The notes beneath the pieces were generated by a model. It saw only the letters and a program-made list of their open reading frames with translations, did no database searches and was not told the DNA's origin. Shown here in pieces: positions 25,211 to 35,153 of a DNA stretch of 35,153 nucleotides. Position 1 is the first letter of the stretch. The number at the start of each line of letters is the position of its first letter. Source of the DNA: Saprospiraceae bacterium (GTDB lineage: Bacteria; Bacteroidota; Bacteroidia; Chitinophagales; Saprospiraceae); assembly GCA_022448995.1 (NCBI GenBank), contig JAKVCT010000024.1, forward strand, positions 1 through 35,153. Direction: 5' to 3'. Both the position numbers and the translations under genes were made by a program.

Positions 25211-28200
25211 ATGATTAGAAATACACACACATTATTCTCTAGAATTTTTGTGCTGTGCAGCAGTTTCATACTTTATGCTTCTCTAGCGCATGCACAAAAT
25301 GTTGTAACCAAGTGTTTTCAGCCAGCTACGGCAACTTCCGTAGATGGGACTGGACTGACAGGAGATTTTATCGGTGCGGTCAATTTTGCCTCAGGAATAG
25401 ATTTTCCTGCTGGGCACGTTATTGTTGATATGGAAGTTGAGATAGTGTGGTCTGCAACACAAGGAAGTTGCTCCTCGCCCTTACCTGGTTCAGTAGATCT
25501 AAGCCGAATCGGATTTATGATGAACCCACCTGCAGGTTTACCCAACCGGTGGTTTGCTGCCTCAGCAGGGTTAGTTGGAGTAGGTATTGGTACAACTAGT
25601 ACTTTTGGAGGGAATGCTCAAGTCTTGGATGATACGGTAACGTTTTGGGATGGTGCTGCTTCTTCTGCATTTAATAATTTACCCATTCCAGGAAATGATT
25701 TCTTACAAACCAATGGTAATAGCTTAACGAGTGGTGGTGACTATCTAGGCTCTCCTCCTGGTGGTAACTGGTCTTTATTTGCTATTTTTGATAATCCTTC
25801 TCAGGGAGATTTTTTATGTATAAAACAATTTTGTATTAAGCTTTATACTTGTAATCCGGCTTCTTTAGATGCAGAGTGCGAAGCTAATGTATCTTTGAGT
25901 GTAGACAGTACAGGGGTACTCAATGTGATGTTTGATGACATAGATGATGGTAGTGATACTTCTTGTATCTTGGATGTATTAGATATTACACCTAGCTTTT
26001 TTACTTGCAGTGATATAGGAACAACAACTGCTGTTACGATGACCCTGCAAGACCGCTTAGGTAATACTGATGCTTGTGTATCTAATGTCACTGTTGTTGA
26101 TAATATTGGTCCTGTTGTGGACTGTAAGGACTATACAGTTTATCTAGACAATACTGGAAACTTTACCATGACAGGTACTGATTCTATTGTTGCTACCGAT
26201 AACTGTGGTATTCTACCTGGGGGCTTAGATTTTAATGGCTCAAATTCCATCTCATTTTCTTGTGGGCAAATTAGTTTAAATGTCCCTGTCATAATTACTG
26301 TTGAAGATAATAATGGTAATATTACAACCTGTCCCCAAACAGCAGTCAATGTCTTAGATACAATTCCTCCTACACCTGTTTGTGTATCCAATGTAGATGC
26401 TTATCTTAATGCTACAGGCACAATTTCTATAGCTGCTGCAGACTTAGATGGAGGAAGTACAGAGGCTTGTCCACCTATTGTTACGCGTTTAATTAACAAT
26501 TCGAATGCACAAGTTTATGATTGTAATGATATAGGTGTCAATAATGCAACGTTGATTGTTGGAGACTTTTGGGGAAATTTAGATTCTTGCACAACAACGG
26601 TAACTGTTTTTGATACGATTCCTCCAACAGCTAACTGTGCTAGTAATTATCCTGCATATGTCGATGCTGCAGGTAATGTTACAGTTACAGCAGTTGAATT
26701 AGATAATGGTAGTATTGATGCTTGTACCAATCCGTTGATTCCAACATTGGTTTCTGGTAATACAGATACTACATTCTCTTGTTCAGATATAGGAACATTA
26801 CAAAATGTGCCTTTACTTTTTGAGGATGGTCAAAATAATAGCTCTACTTGTATTGCTACAGTAGAAGTATTAGATACGATTCCTCCTGTGCCTGTTTGTC
26901 AGAACGTAACTACTTATTTGGATGCTTCTGGTCAAGCTACTGTAGTACCAGTGGAGGTTGATAATGGTAGTAATGATGCATGTACGGGAACTGCCTTAAC
27001 TTTTCAGGTAAATGGAGCTGCGACTCAAGCATATGATTGTACTGCAATCGGAGTACCTCAACCTATTACTTTGCAAGTAGAGGATACTTATGGTAACATA
27101 GATTCTTGTACAGCTAGTGTGACAGTATTAGATACACTTCCTCCTATACCTAGTTGTGTGGCTTCTTTTGATGCCTATTTGGGATCAGGAGGTACGGTAA
27201 CTATCTATCCTAGTGATGTAGATAATGGTAGTACAGATAATTGTGGGGTGGCAGATACTTCGATCAATGGAGGAGCTACAGTAACCTATAGTTGTGTACA
27301 AGCGGGAACAACTCAAACGGCTCAGCTTATAGTAGAAGATGCTACGGGTAATATAGATTCTTGTGCTGTATTGATTAATGTACTTGATACACTAGATCCT
27401 GTAGCGATTTGTCAACCTTATACGGCAGTGCTTAATGGAGCAGGGATAGCAACTGTAACTCCTGCTAATATTAATGGAGGTAGCTCGGATAACTGTGGAA
27501 TCACTGGTATTACTATCAATAGTAATCCTGTCTCTATTAGTTACGATTGTAATAATATAGGTGTACAAACTGCTGTATTAGAGGTGACTGATGCCACAGG
27601 AAACACACATACTTGTACGGCTGACGTAACAGTAGAAGATAATACTAACCCAATTGCAACTTGTAGTAATCCTACTATTTTCTTAGATGGAACAGGAACG
27701 GCTACACTTACTACTGCAGATATAGATGGTGGTAGTACTGATAATTGTTCTATTGTTAGTTCTACTATTAATGGAGGTGTAACACCCATAGCTTATGACT
27801 GTGATAGTTTGTTTGTATTGGTAGGTACTTTACAAGCTACTTTAGAGGTCACTGATATTGATGGGAACACAGCAACTTGTGTATCTAATATTACTGTTCG
27901 AGATACAACTAGTCCAGTTGCAAACTGTGTGCCTTCTATCACAGCTGATTTAGATGCATCTGGTAATGTCAATGTATTCTCATCTGATTTAGACGGAGGA
28001 AGTAGTGATAATTGTGGTATTACAACTACTTTGATTAATGGAGGAAATATAGCAAGTTATGATTGTAATAGTATTTTGACCAATCCAAATATAGCCTTCT
28101 TATTAGTTTCTGATGCAAGTGGTAATACTGCCTTTTGTAGTTCTCTGATTACGATCCAAGATGTTGAAGATCCTGTTGCAGTTTGTGCTCCACAAACCTT

Positions 28201-31200
28201 TCAGTTGGATCCTGTATCTGGAACAGTAACCGTAGATGCAACAGATATAGATGGTGGTAGTACCGATAACTGTGGTACAGGTGGACTGTCTTATACAATC
28301 AACGGGTTTGCAAACACTAGTCAGGTTTATGATTGTGATGATCTAGGAGCAAATACTGCTACTTTGGTGGTAACAGATGCTGGTGGCAACACCGATAATT
28401 GTACAGCTACAATAACCATAGAAGATAATACCAACCCTATAGCGGTTTGTAATTCACCTATTGATATTTATGTAAATAACTCCTGTATTGCAACTCTATC
28501 ACCTGCCGATGTAGATGGTGGTAGTACCGATAATTGTGGGGTTACTTCTAGTGATTTGGATGGATCACCTCTTCTGTTTCTTACTAGTGCAAACTTAGGT
28601 GCTAATACTGTAACATTAAATGTGTTTGATGATCAATTGAATACGGCAAGTTGTCAAGCAACAGTTAACGTTTTAGATACGGTTTCTCCTACAGCTGTTT
28701 GCCAGAATATTACTGTCGACCTAGATGGAACAGGTAATGTAACCGTAAATGCAGTGGATGTAGATGGGGGGTCATTTGATAATTGTGGCGCAGTTACACT
28801 TTATTTAGATGCGGCTCCAAATACAAGTGTAGCTTATACTTGTGCTGATATTGGTACTAATACAGTTACACTCATCGTTGAAGATGGGGGGGGAATACAG
28901 ACTACTTGTACAGCTACAATAACCGTAGAAGATAACGAAAATCCCAATGTGCTTTGTCAAACAGGTGTTACCGTGCAGTTAGATCCAACTGGGGTTGGAA
29001 GTATTTCAACTACAGATATAGATAATGGTAGTACTGATAACTGTTCTATTGCAACAATGACTGTTAACCCTTCTACGTTTGGATGTACAGATGTGGGAAT
29101 AGTTCCTGTTACATTAGTTGTAACGGATGTGAATGGAAATGTGGATTCTTGTACAACAAATGTTACGATTCAGGATAATGTAGCTCCAACAATGGTTTGC
29201 CAAACAGATACTGTATATCTAAATACTACAGGTGTAGGAACCTTAGATGCTGTTGATATAGACGGTGGTAGTTCAGATGCTTGTGGTATTGCTGCTTTCG
29301 CAATTAGTGAAAATGCAGGACCATTTAGTGGAAATTTAGCTTATTCTTGTGCTGATGTTGGAACACATACCATTGTTTTACAGGCGACAGATCTAAATGG
29401 TAATGTCAATACTTGTACACAGGACATAGAGGTGTTGGATACAATTAGTCCTACAGCAATTTGCCAAAATATTAGTGTTTCTCTAGATATTACTGGTAAT
29501 GTTATCGTGAATGCAGCAGATATTGATGCTGGTAGTAATGATAATTGTTCTACTATTATTTTATCTATCAACTCGATTGGTAACACTTCTGTAACTTATG
29601 CTTGTGCAGATACTGGTGTACAAAATGTAACTTTATATGTTGAAGATTTGGGAGGAAATATCGATTCTTGTACGGCAACAATTCTTATAGAGGATATCAC
29701 ACCTCCAACGGTTTCTTGTTTGACAGGGGTGAATTTGTATTTAGATCCTGCAGGAACATTAACCGCTGTACCAGCAGATATTGATGGTGGTAGTTCAGAT
29801 AATTGTACTGTAGCAACAACAACTGTATCTCCTTCTTCTCTGAACTGTTCTGATGTAGGTACCCAAGTCCTTACTTTGACAGTGACAGATGTAAGTGGAA
29901 ATGCCAATACTTGTACGAGTACCGTACTTGTACAAGATACGGTTTCTCCTATAGCTGTTTGCCAAAATGATACGGTCTACCTAAATAGTACTGGAACAGC
30001 TAATTTAGTAGTTGCAGACATAAATGGAGGTAGTACAGATGCCTGTGGTATTTCAAGTGAGTTTATTGATGCTGGTTTAGGATTTGCATCAAATCATATC
30101 TATACTTGTTCAGATGTTGGAACACAGATCGTAACCTTACAAATAACAGATGCGAACTCCAATATTTCTACTTGTACAGCTACTGTAGAAGTTATGGATA
30201 CCCTTCCTCCAACTCTAACTTGTCAGCCACTAACTATACAGTTAGATCCTACAGGTTCGTTTGTAGTCAATGCTTCTGACTTAGTTGCGACAAGTAGTGA
30301 TAACTGTGGTATCCCTACATTGACGGTGAATGGACAGCCTTCTATTACTTTAGATTGTGCAGATGTTGGAACAGTTACTGTTACTGTGACTGCTACAGAT
30401 TTGGGGAATAATACAGATTTCTGTACAGCAGTGATTACCGTTCAGGATAATACACAGCCTACAGCAATTTGTCAACCTGCTACTTTGTATTTAGACCCTG
30501 CAGGAACCGTAACTGCTTTACCATCAGATATAGACGGAGGTAGTTCAGATGCTTGTGGTATTGATACTATGTTTATATCTCCTACAAATGTATTTGATTG
30601 TAATAATGTAGGTTTTCCTAATAATGTAACCTTGACTGTTGTAGATTCTAACGGAATAAGTGGTTTCTGTAACACAACCATAATTATTGAAGATACACTA
30701 GCTCCAACAATGGTTTGTTTGGATGATACTCTATATATAGATAATGCTGGTTTTATAGGATTACTCCCATCAGATATAGATGGAGGTAGCACTGATAACT
30801 GTGCCTTGGCTTCTCTAGCTATTAGAAAACCTTCTGATCTTGTTTTCCAACCTAACTTGACCTTTGATTGTACAGAATTAGGTGTTCAGCAAATCACGCT
30901 ACAAGCTACAGATATCAATTTTAATGTTGATTCTTGTATTGCTAATGTAACCATCTTGGATACTGTAAGTCCTGTAGCTGTTTGTCAAAATCCATATGAG
31001 GTTTACTTAAATAACTTGGGAACTGTTGTGGTCAATGCTGCTGATCCTGATGGTGGTAGTACTGATAACTGTGGTATCGCAAATTACACAATTAACGGAT
31101 TCTCTTTCGTTCAGTATAATTGTTCTGATATTACAGCTCCTCAGCCTGCAACAATCACTGTGGAAGACTTTAATGGAAATACGAGTACTTGTACTACTGA

Positions 31201-34200
31201 TATTGTTGTGCTTGATACAATTGATCCAAACGCTCAATGTCAGCCGAATGGTTTGTTGAACTTCAACTTGGGTATCAATTCAGGTGAGGTTATTGTCAAT
31301 GCTATTGTATTGAATAATGGTAGTACAGATTTGTGTGGCATTTCTCAGTTCTTGATTAACGGTCAAGCTTCTAATACATTTACCTGTGCAGACGTAGGGG
31401 TAAATGTTGTAGAATTGACAGTAATAGATGATAGTGGAAACTCTTCTACTTGTCAGACTGACATTCAAATCAATGATGTTAATAATCCAAATCCAAATTG
31501 TAATCTCAATGTAACCGCGACTTTAGGACCTAATGGTACTGTGACTATTCCTGCGAGTAGTATAGATAATGGTAGCTTTGATGCTTGTGGTATTGTTTCC
31601 TTCCAAGTGGCAGGACAAGATAGTATGACTTACAGTTGTGCAGATATCGGGAACATTATTGTCACCATGACAATGACAGATCCAAGTGGTAACTTTGCAG
31701 CCTGTAACTCTGTGGTTACAGTAGAAGACACTACTGCGCCAGTAGCCATTTGTCCTACAACTCCAGTTCCAGTATATGTAACGGCTACAGGTCAAGTGGT
31801 AGTAAATGCCATAGATGTTGATGCAGGTAGTACAGATAACTGTAATATTGCTTCCTATTTAGTCAATGGTGGACCTACAGTAACTTACAATTGTGCAGAT
31901 ATTGGTGTTATACAAAATGTAACTTTGACAGTAACGGATGGAACAAATCAATCTTCTTGTCCTGTTGAAATAGAAGTACTTGATACCATTGATCCAACAC
32001 CAAATTGCCAAACAAATATTATTGCAACGCTCAATGGATCAGGTCAAGCTATTGTGGATGCTATTGATTTGGATGCAGGTAGTACAGATAATTGTAGTAT
32101 TCTAACGTACTTAATTAATGGACTAACGCAAGATACTTTTGACTGTGCCAATGGTGGGATTAATCTTACGGCGACCTTAACGGTAGTGGATGGTTCTGGC
32201 AATCAAGCAGACTGTACTTCTCAGATTACTATTGATGATAATACTGATCCTGTGATCGCTTGTGCCTCAGGAGATGCCTATATAGATGCTAGTGGGATTG
32301 CTGTAGTACAAGCTATTGATTATGCTACAGGAACAGATAACTGCCAGATTGTTTCATGGTTGATCAATGGTCAAGCGCAAGATACGTTTGATTGTACTGC
32401 GTTGGCAAATCCTCAACCTGTAACGATTACTGCATTAGATCCTAGTGGTAATTCTGCAACTTGTAATATTCAGATTACAGTGGAAGATACCATACCGCCT
32501 ACAGCGATTTGTAATCCCACAACTGTATTTTTGAATACGAACGGACAAGTAACAGTATTGCCAAACCAAATTGGAGTAGGTTCTGATAATTGTAGTGTAT
32601 TTAGTTTACAAATCAATAATCAACCTTCATTTGCTTACACTTGTGCAGATGTGGGAGTACAAACTGCTCTGTTTACTGTGGTTGATACAGAGGGGAATGC
32701 GAGTGTCTGTTCTTCGGATGTTACGGTTGTAGACAATATTAATCCAATTGCAATTTGTCAAACAAATATTACTGCTCAATTAGATGTTAATGGTGATGTA
32801 ACTGTAAATGCTATTGATATTGATGGTGGTAGTACTGATGCTTGTGGACCATTAACCTATACTATTAATGGACAAGCGCAAGAGACATTTAATTGTACTA
32901 ATATTGGAAATAATCCAGTGGTACTTCAAGTGACAGATGCAAATGGTAATACTGCAACTTGTCCAAGTATTGTAATTGTTGAAGATAATATTGCACCAAC
33001 TGCAATTTGTCAGAACTTGACCGTTAACTTAGATAATAGTGGAAATGCACAAATTATTGCAAATGATTTGAACAATGGTAGTTTTGATAACTGTCAGATT
33101 GTAAGTGTCAGTGTAGGTGCTGTAGGTACTACAGTAGCTAGTTTCACTTGTGCAGATACTGGTGTAAATAACCTAACCTTGATTGTTGGGGATGGTGTTA
33201 ATTTAGATTCTTGTACTGCTCAGGTAACTGTGGTCGATAATATTGCACCTATAGTGACTTGTACAGGTACAACCATTAACCTTACTCAGACTGGTCCACA
33301 AGGATTGACACCAGCTGACTTGAACGTAAACTATACTGAAGCTTGTGCAATTGATACAATCATTCTAAGTCCAGACACAATTACTTGTCAAGATGCAGGT
33401 ATGGTGAATGTAACCGTACAAGTAATTGACGTAAATGGAAATATTGGTTTATGTAATTCTGATGTAACAGTGATTTTAAATGGTCCACAACCTGTGACCA
33501 ATTCTCCAGATACTTTACCTGTTTGTGAAGGTGAAACGATTACATTGAATGCCAATCCTCCTCCAGGACCAACTTATACTTATCAGTGGACAGGTCCTAA
33601 TGGATTTACCTCTACAGCACAAGATACTACAGTAACAATAGATGCTCAGGGTGTAAATGCAGGTACTTATACCTTGGTAATCACACCGGTTAGTGGTACA
33701 GGTTGTCCTGCTTCTGCCACCGTTGAGGTTGGTGTAAATGTAGTTGCTCCTCCAGTTATTGGGGCTAATAACCCAATTTGTGAGGGAACAGATGCTATCT
33801 TAACTATCTTGAATGGAAATACCTACTCTGGAGATACCATCACTTATGACTGGTACTTTAATGGTAGTCCATTGGTGACGACAACAACTCCATCTTATAC
33901 AATCGTAGGATCTAGTTTGAGTGATATTGGAGGATATACAGTTAATGTAGATGTAGATGGTTGTACAGATACGATGTTGGTACCATTTGATTTATTTATT
34001 AATGAATTGCCACCAGCACCGCAACCAAGTACAGATACTGTTTGTGAAGGTCAAACATTAACTTTATTGGCTAATCCACAAACAAATGCACAAGGTACAC
34101 CTGTTACTGGTTTCCAATGGTCAAATGGAACTACAGGATTTACTTCTACAAATGAGAATCCAGTGTTTACTGCTGTAAGTTTGGCAGATACAGGAACCTA

Positions 34201-35059
34201 TACCTTAGTAGTAACCGATGATAGTACTTGTACAGCTACGGCTACATTAGATGTGGTTGTATTACCTAATCCAGTGCAGCCTTCAATTTCTGCAAATATT
34301 CCACTTTGTGTTGGGGACATTCTAGAATTAACAGAAGGTACTAGTTATACCCCAATTACGACTTACAGTTGGTCATTGCCTGATTCTACAACGCAGATTA
34401 CATCAGTGCCTCAGTTACTAGTAACTAATGCACCGTCTGGTACTTATCAGTTGGAGGTGAATATGAATGGTTGTTTGTCTGTAGCAGATACAATAGATGT
34501 GAACTATCAAGCTGAACCTGTAGCTTTTGCAGATGCATACTCTTTGAACTTCAGAGATTCTCTACTAGGCTTTAGTGTAATTGATAATGATAGTTTGAGT
34601 TTATTTACAATTTCTACTTTGGATTCTGTGAATAATGGTAAACTGGTTAATAATGGTGATGGTACCTTTGATTACACTCCAGAGTATAGTTTCTTTGGTG
34701 TAGATACCTTTACTTATACAATTTGTGATGTAAATTGTCCGAATAGTTGTGATACTGCAACGGTAGTTTTGGAAGTGAATACGGACTTTGAATGTTTCAT
34801 TCCTAATGCAATTTCTCCAAACGGAGATGGTATTAATGATCGTTTGAATATTCGCTGTGTAAATGATTATCCAAATGCTGAATTTAGAGTCTTCTCTCGT
34901 TGGGGTAACCTAGTGTACGAAGGTCCTATGGATCAGTGGGATGGTACATTTAATGGTAAAGATCTTCCGGATGGTTCTTACTTCTATATCTTGAAGTTGA
35001 ATGATACTAGTGTTGTTGCTGAAGATAGATTTACAGGATACATTATTCTACATAGATAA
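25211..35059 (+). CDS. Giant secreted repeat protein with type IX secretion/gliding C-terminal domain
   Basis: 3282 residues. Signal peptide 1-29 (hydrophobic core FVLCSSFILYASLAHA), an N-terminal beta-sandwich-like region (about 30-210), then about 30 tandem modules of roughly 85 residues (about 213-2757). Each module follows the HYR pattern: a C after D-T-x-x-P, L-D-x-x-G, D-x-D-G-G-S-x-D-N-C, Y-x-C, V-x-D-x-x-G-N-x-x-x-C, giving four cysteines per module. Three Ig/PKD-like domains follow (about 2758-3095), each opening with VCEG or similar, then a cadherin-like/VCBS-type domain (about 3100-3192) and a CHU_C-type sorting domain (3193-3282: FIPNAISPNGDGINDRLN, FRVFSRWGNLVYEG, WDGTFNGKDLPDGSYFYIL). 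The protein is probably exported by the type IX system and displayed on the surface, as an adhesin or capture protein (inference). The ATG at 25211 gives a clean signal peptide. Confidence 0.93.
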   Translation: MIRNTHTLFSRIFVLCSSFILYASLAHAQNVVTKCFQPATATSVDGTGLTGDFIGAVNFASGIDFPAGHVIVDMEVEIVWSATQGSCSSPLPGSVDLSRIGFMMNPPAGLPNRWFAASAGLVGVGIGTTSTFGGNAQVLDDTVTFWDGAASSAFNNLPIPGNDFLQTNGNSLTSGGDYLGSPPGGNWSLFAIFDNPSQGDFLCIKQFCIKLYTCNPASLDAECEANVSLSVDSTGVLNVMFDDIDDGSDTSCILDVLDITPSFFTCSDIGTTTAVTMTLQDRLGNTDACVSNVTVVDNIGPVVDCKDYTVYLDNTGNFTMTGTDSIVATDNCGILPGGLDFNGSNSISFSCGQISLNVPVIITVEDNNGNITTCPQTAVNVLDTIPPTPVCVSNVDAYLNATGTISIAAADLDGGSTEACPPIVTRLINNSNAQVYDCNDIGVNNATLIVGDFWGNLDSCTTTVTVFDTIPPTANCASNYPAYVDAAGNVTVTAVELDNGSIDACTNPLIPTLVSGNTDTTFSCSDIGTLQNVPLLFEDGQNNSSTCIATVEVLDTIPPVPVCQNVTTYLDASGQATVVPVEVDNGSNDACTGTALTFQVNGAATQAYDCTAIGVPQPITLQVEDTYGNIDSCTASVTVLDTLPPIPSCVASFDAYLGSGGTVTIYPSDVDNGSTDNCGVADTSINGGATVTYSCVQAGTTQTAQLIVEDATGNIDSCAVLINVLDTLDPVAICQPYTAVLNGAGIATVTPANINGGSSDNCGITGITINSNPVSISYDCNNIGVQTAVLEVTDATGNTHTCTADVTVEDNTNPIATCSNPTIFLDGTGTATLTTADIDGGSTDNCSIVSSTINGGVTPIAYDCDSLFVLVGTLQATLEVTDIDGNTATCVSNITVRDTTSPVANCVPSITADLDASGNVNVFSSDLDGGSSDNCGITTTLINGGNIASYDCNSILTNPNIAFLLVSDASGNTAFCSSLITIQDVEDPVAVCAPQTFQLDPVSGTVTVDATDIDGGSTDNCGTGGLSYTINGFANTSQVYDCDDLGANTATLVVTDAGGNTDNCTATITIEDNTNPIAVCNSPIDIYVNNSCIATLSPADVDGGSTDNCGVTSSDLDGSPLLFLTSANLGANTVTLNVFDDQLNTASCQATVNVLDTVSPTAVCQNITVDLDGTGNVTVNAVDVDGGSFDNCGAVTLYLDAAPNTSVAYTCADIGTNTVTLIVEDGGGIQTTCTATITVEDNENPNVLCQTGVTVQLDPTGVGSISTTDIDNGSTDNCSIATMTVNPSTFGCTDVGIVPVTLVVTDVNGNVDSCTTNVTIQDNVAPTMVCQTDTVYLNTTGVGTLDAVDIDGGSSDACGIAAFAISENAGPFSGNLAYSCADVGTHTIVLQATDLNGNVNTCTQDIEVLDTISPTAICQNISVSLDITGNVIVNAADIDAGSNDNCSTIILSINSIGNTSVTYACADTGVQNVTLYVEDLGGNIDSCTATILIEDITPPTVSCLTGVNLYLDPAGTLTAVPADIDGGSSDNCTVATTTVSPSSLNCSDVGTQVLTLTVTDVSGNANTCTSTVLVQDTVSPIAVCQNDTVYLNSTGTANLVVADINGGSTDACGISSEFIDAGLGFASNHIYTCSDVGTQIVTLQITDANSNISTCTATVEVMDTLPPTLTCQPLTIQLDPTGSFVVNASDLVATSSDNCGIPTLTVNGQPSITLDCADVGTVTVTVTATDLGNNTDFCTAVITVQDNTQPTAICQPATLYLDPAGTVTALPSDIDGGSSDACGIDTMFISPTNVFDCNNVGFPNNVTLTVVDSNGISGFCNTTIIIEDTLAPTMVCLDDTLYIDNAGFIGLLPSDIDGGSTDNCALASLAIRKPSDLVFQPNLTFDCTELGVQQITLQATDINFNVDSCIANVTILDTVSPVAVCQNPYEVYLNNLGTVVVNAADPDGGSTDNCGIANYTINGFSFVQYNCSDITAPQPATITVEDFNGNTSTCTTDIVVLDTIDPNAQCQPNGLLNFNLGINSGEVIVNAIVLNNGSTDLCGISQFLINGQASNTFTCADVGVNVVELTVIDDSGNSSTCQTDIQINDVNNPNPNCNLNVTATLGPNGTVTIPASSIDNGSFDACGIVSFQVAGQDSMTYSCADIGNIIVTMTMTDPSGNFAACNSVVTVEDTTAPVAICPTTPVPVYVTATGQVVVNAIDVDAGSTDNCNIASYLVNGGPTVTYNCADIGVIQNVTLTVTDGTNQSSCPVEIEVLDTIDPTPNCQTNIIATLNGSGQAIVDAIDLDAGSTDNCSILTYLINGLTQDTFDCANGGINLTATLTVVDGSGNQADCTSQITIDDNTDPVIACASGDAYIDASGIAVVQAIDYATGTDNCQIVSWLINGQAQDTFDCTALANPQPVTITALDPSGNSATCNIQITVEDTIPPTAICNPTTVFLNTNGQVTVLPNQIGVGSDNCSVFSLQINNQPSFAYTCADVGVQTALFTVVDTEGNASVCSSDVTVVDNINPIAICQTNITAQLDVNGDVTVNAIDIDGGSTDACGPLTYTINGQAQETFNCTNIGNNPVVLQVTDANGNTATCPSIVIVEDNIAPTAICQNLTVNLDNSGNAQIIANDLNNGSFDNCQIVSVSVGAVGTTVASFTCADTGVNNLTLIVGDGVNLDSCTAQVTVVDNIAPIVTCTGTTINLTQTGPQGLTPADLNVNYTEACAIDTIILSPDTITCQDAGMVNVTVQVIDVNGNIGLCNSDVTVILNGPQPVTNSPDTLPVCEGETITLNANPPPGPTYTYQWTGPNGFTSTAQDTTVTIDAQGVNAGTYTLVITPVSGTGCPASATVEVGVNVVAPPVIGANNPICEGTDAILTILNGNTYSGDTITYDWYFNGSPLVTTTTPSYTIVGSSLSDIGGYTVNVDVDGCTDTMLVPFDLFINELPPAPQPSTDTVCEGQTLTLLANPQTNAQGTPVTGFQWSNGTTGFTSTNENPVFTAVSLADTGTYTLVVTDDSTCTATATLDVVVLPNPVQPSISANIPLCVGDILELTEGTSYTPITTYSWSLPDSTTQITSVPQLLVTNAPSGTYQLEVNMNGCLSVADTIDVNYQAEPVAFADAYSLNFRDSLLGFSVIDNDSLSLFTISTLDSVNNGKLVNNGDGTFDYTPEYSFFGVDTFTYTICDVNCPNSCDTATVVLEVNTDFECFIPNAISPNGDGINDRLNIRCVNDYPNAEFRVFSRWGNLVYEGPMDQWDGTFNGKDLPDGSYFYILKLNDTSVVAEDRFTGYIILHR
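25847..33492 (+). repeat. Tandem array of about 30 HYR-like modules
   Basis: Thirty consecutive units of about 81-89 codons are counted in the protein, each starting after a D-(T/N)-x-x-P junction and holding four cysteines. The first and last units are the most divergent and have incomplete junctions. The units have clearly different amino-acid sequences rather than being near-identical, so the array is old or under pressure to diversify. One unit (number 11, about 28436-28690) is atypical in cysteine positions. Confidence 0.85.
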
Positions 35060-35074
35060 TAGCTTTTCCTACAC

Positions 35075-35107
35075 AGACCTTCGAGGTTTCTAAAACCTCA
35101 AAGGTCT
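35075..35107. terminator. Palindromic hairpin after the giant gene
   Basis: AGACCTT (35075-35081) pairs with AAGGTCT (35101-35107), and GAGGTTT/AAACCTC form the inner stem with the 3-base loop CTA, separated by one C/A mismatch. The same core occurs in the terminator at 6633-6705. No T run follows on the plus strand. It starts 15 bases after the stop codon. Confidence 0.65.
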
Positions 35108-35153
35108 AGATGAAAAAGAAATAATAAAAATTGCTTGTTGGCTAAATTAGGTC

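Noticed and set aside
25318..31795. Several minus-strand and alternate-frame ORFs inside the giant gene
   Set aside because: They follow the repeat period of the plus-strand array and have no signal peptide, domain or start context of their own; they are shadows of the real frame.
25847..33492. Periodic repeats considered as a CRISPR array
   Set aside because: The period is about 255 bases, repeats are coding and divergent, and there are no short identical repeats with unique spacers.

Overview
The window is AT-rich chromosomal DNA that reads as a member of the Bacteroidota, most likely a Saprospirales-type gliding marine bacterium (Saprospira/Aureispira-like; this placement is inference). 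The evidence is a 3282-residue secreted protein ending in a gliding-motility-associated/type IX secretion C-terminal domain, several lipoproteins, a DUF2027-Smr type protein, Bacteroidota-type promoter boxes (TTG ... TAnnTTTG) and a general lack of strong Shine-Dalgarno sequences. No phage, integrase, transposase, CRISPR array, rRNA or tRNA was recognised.

Layout. 1-396: intergenic DNA with a dispersed repeat. 397-4762 (minus): a short-chain dehydrogenase and a tandem pair of lipoproteins, each with a PEGA-like N-terminus and an HtrA-like protease C-terminus; one of the pair has lost catalytic positions. 4763-5353: a long spacer with a promoter-hairpin-terminator unit that looks like a small RNA. 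5354-6622 (plus): fumarylacetoacetase, the last step of tyrosine breakdown, ending in a very long perfect bidirectional terminator. 6704-12088 (minus): an outer-membrane beta-barrel protein, then (in transcription order from the right) a K+ channel-like protein, an unknown three-helix membrane protein and a Smr-domain protein. 12568-12822 (plus): pterin carbinolamine dehydratase, which usually supports phenylalanine hydroxylation and so links loosely to fumarylacetoacetase.

12972-18375 is the metabolic centre of the window: cyanophycin synthetase (minus) and cyanophycinase (plus) are divergently transcribed from a 570-bp spacer with a TAnnTTTG box facing each gene, followed by an isoaspartyl peptidase (minus). 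Together they can make the Asp/Arg storage polymer, cut it to beta-Asp-Arg, and split the dipeptide to free Asp and Arg: a complete nitrogen-storage cycle.

18544-23680: an LpxD-family acyltransferase (lipid A synthesis), a lipoprotein with Asp-rich calcium-like loops, an unknown one-helix membrane protein, a membrane-embedded protein with a PD-(D/E)XK nuclease-like signature and a histone-H1-like Lys/Arg tail, and a small lipoprotein. 23681-24590 is a long gene-free stretch. 24591-35059 (plus) holds a short PqiA-like membrane protein and the giant surface protein, built from about 30 tandem HYR-like modules with four cysteines each, three Ig-like domains, a cadherin-like domain and the sorting domain.

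The most unusual items are the nuclease-like membrane protein with the basic tail, the cyanophycin module in this lineage, the giant cysteine-rich repeat protein, the degenerate protease paralog, and several non-coding elements (candidate small RNA, dispersed repeats, a shared palindromic terminator family).
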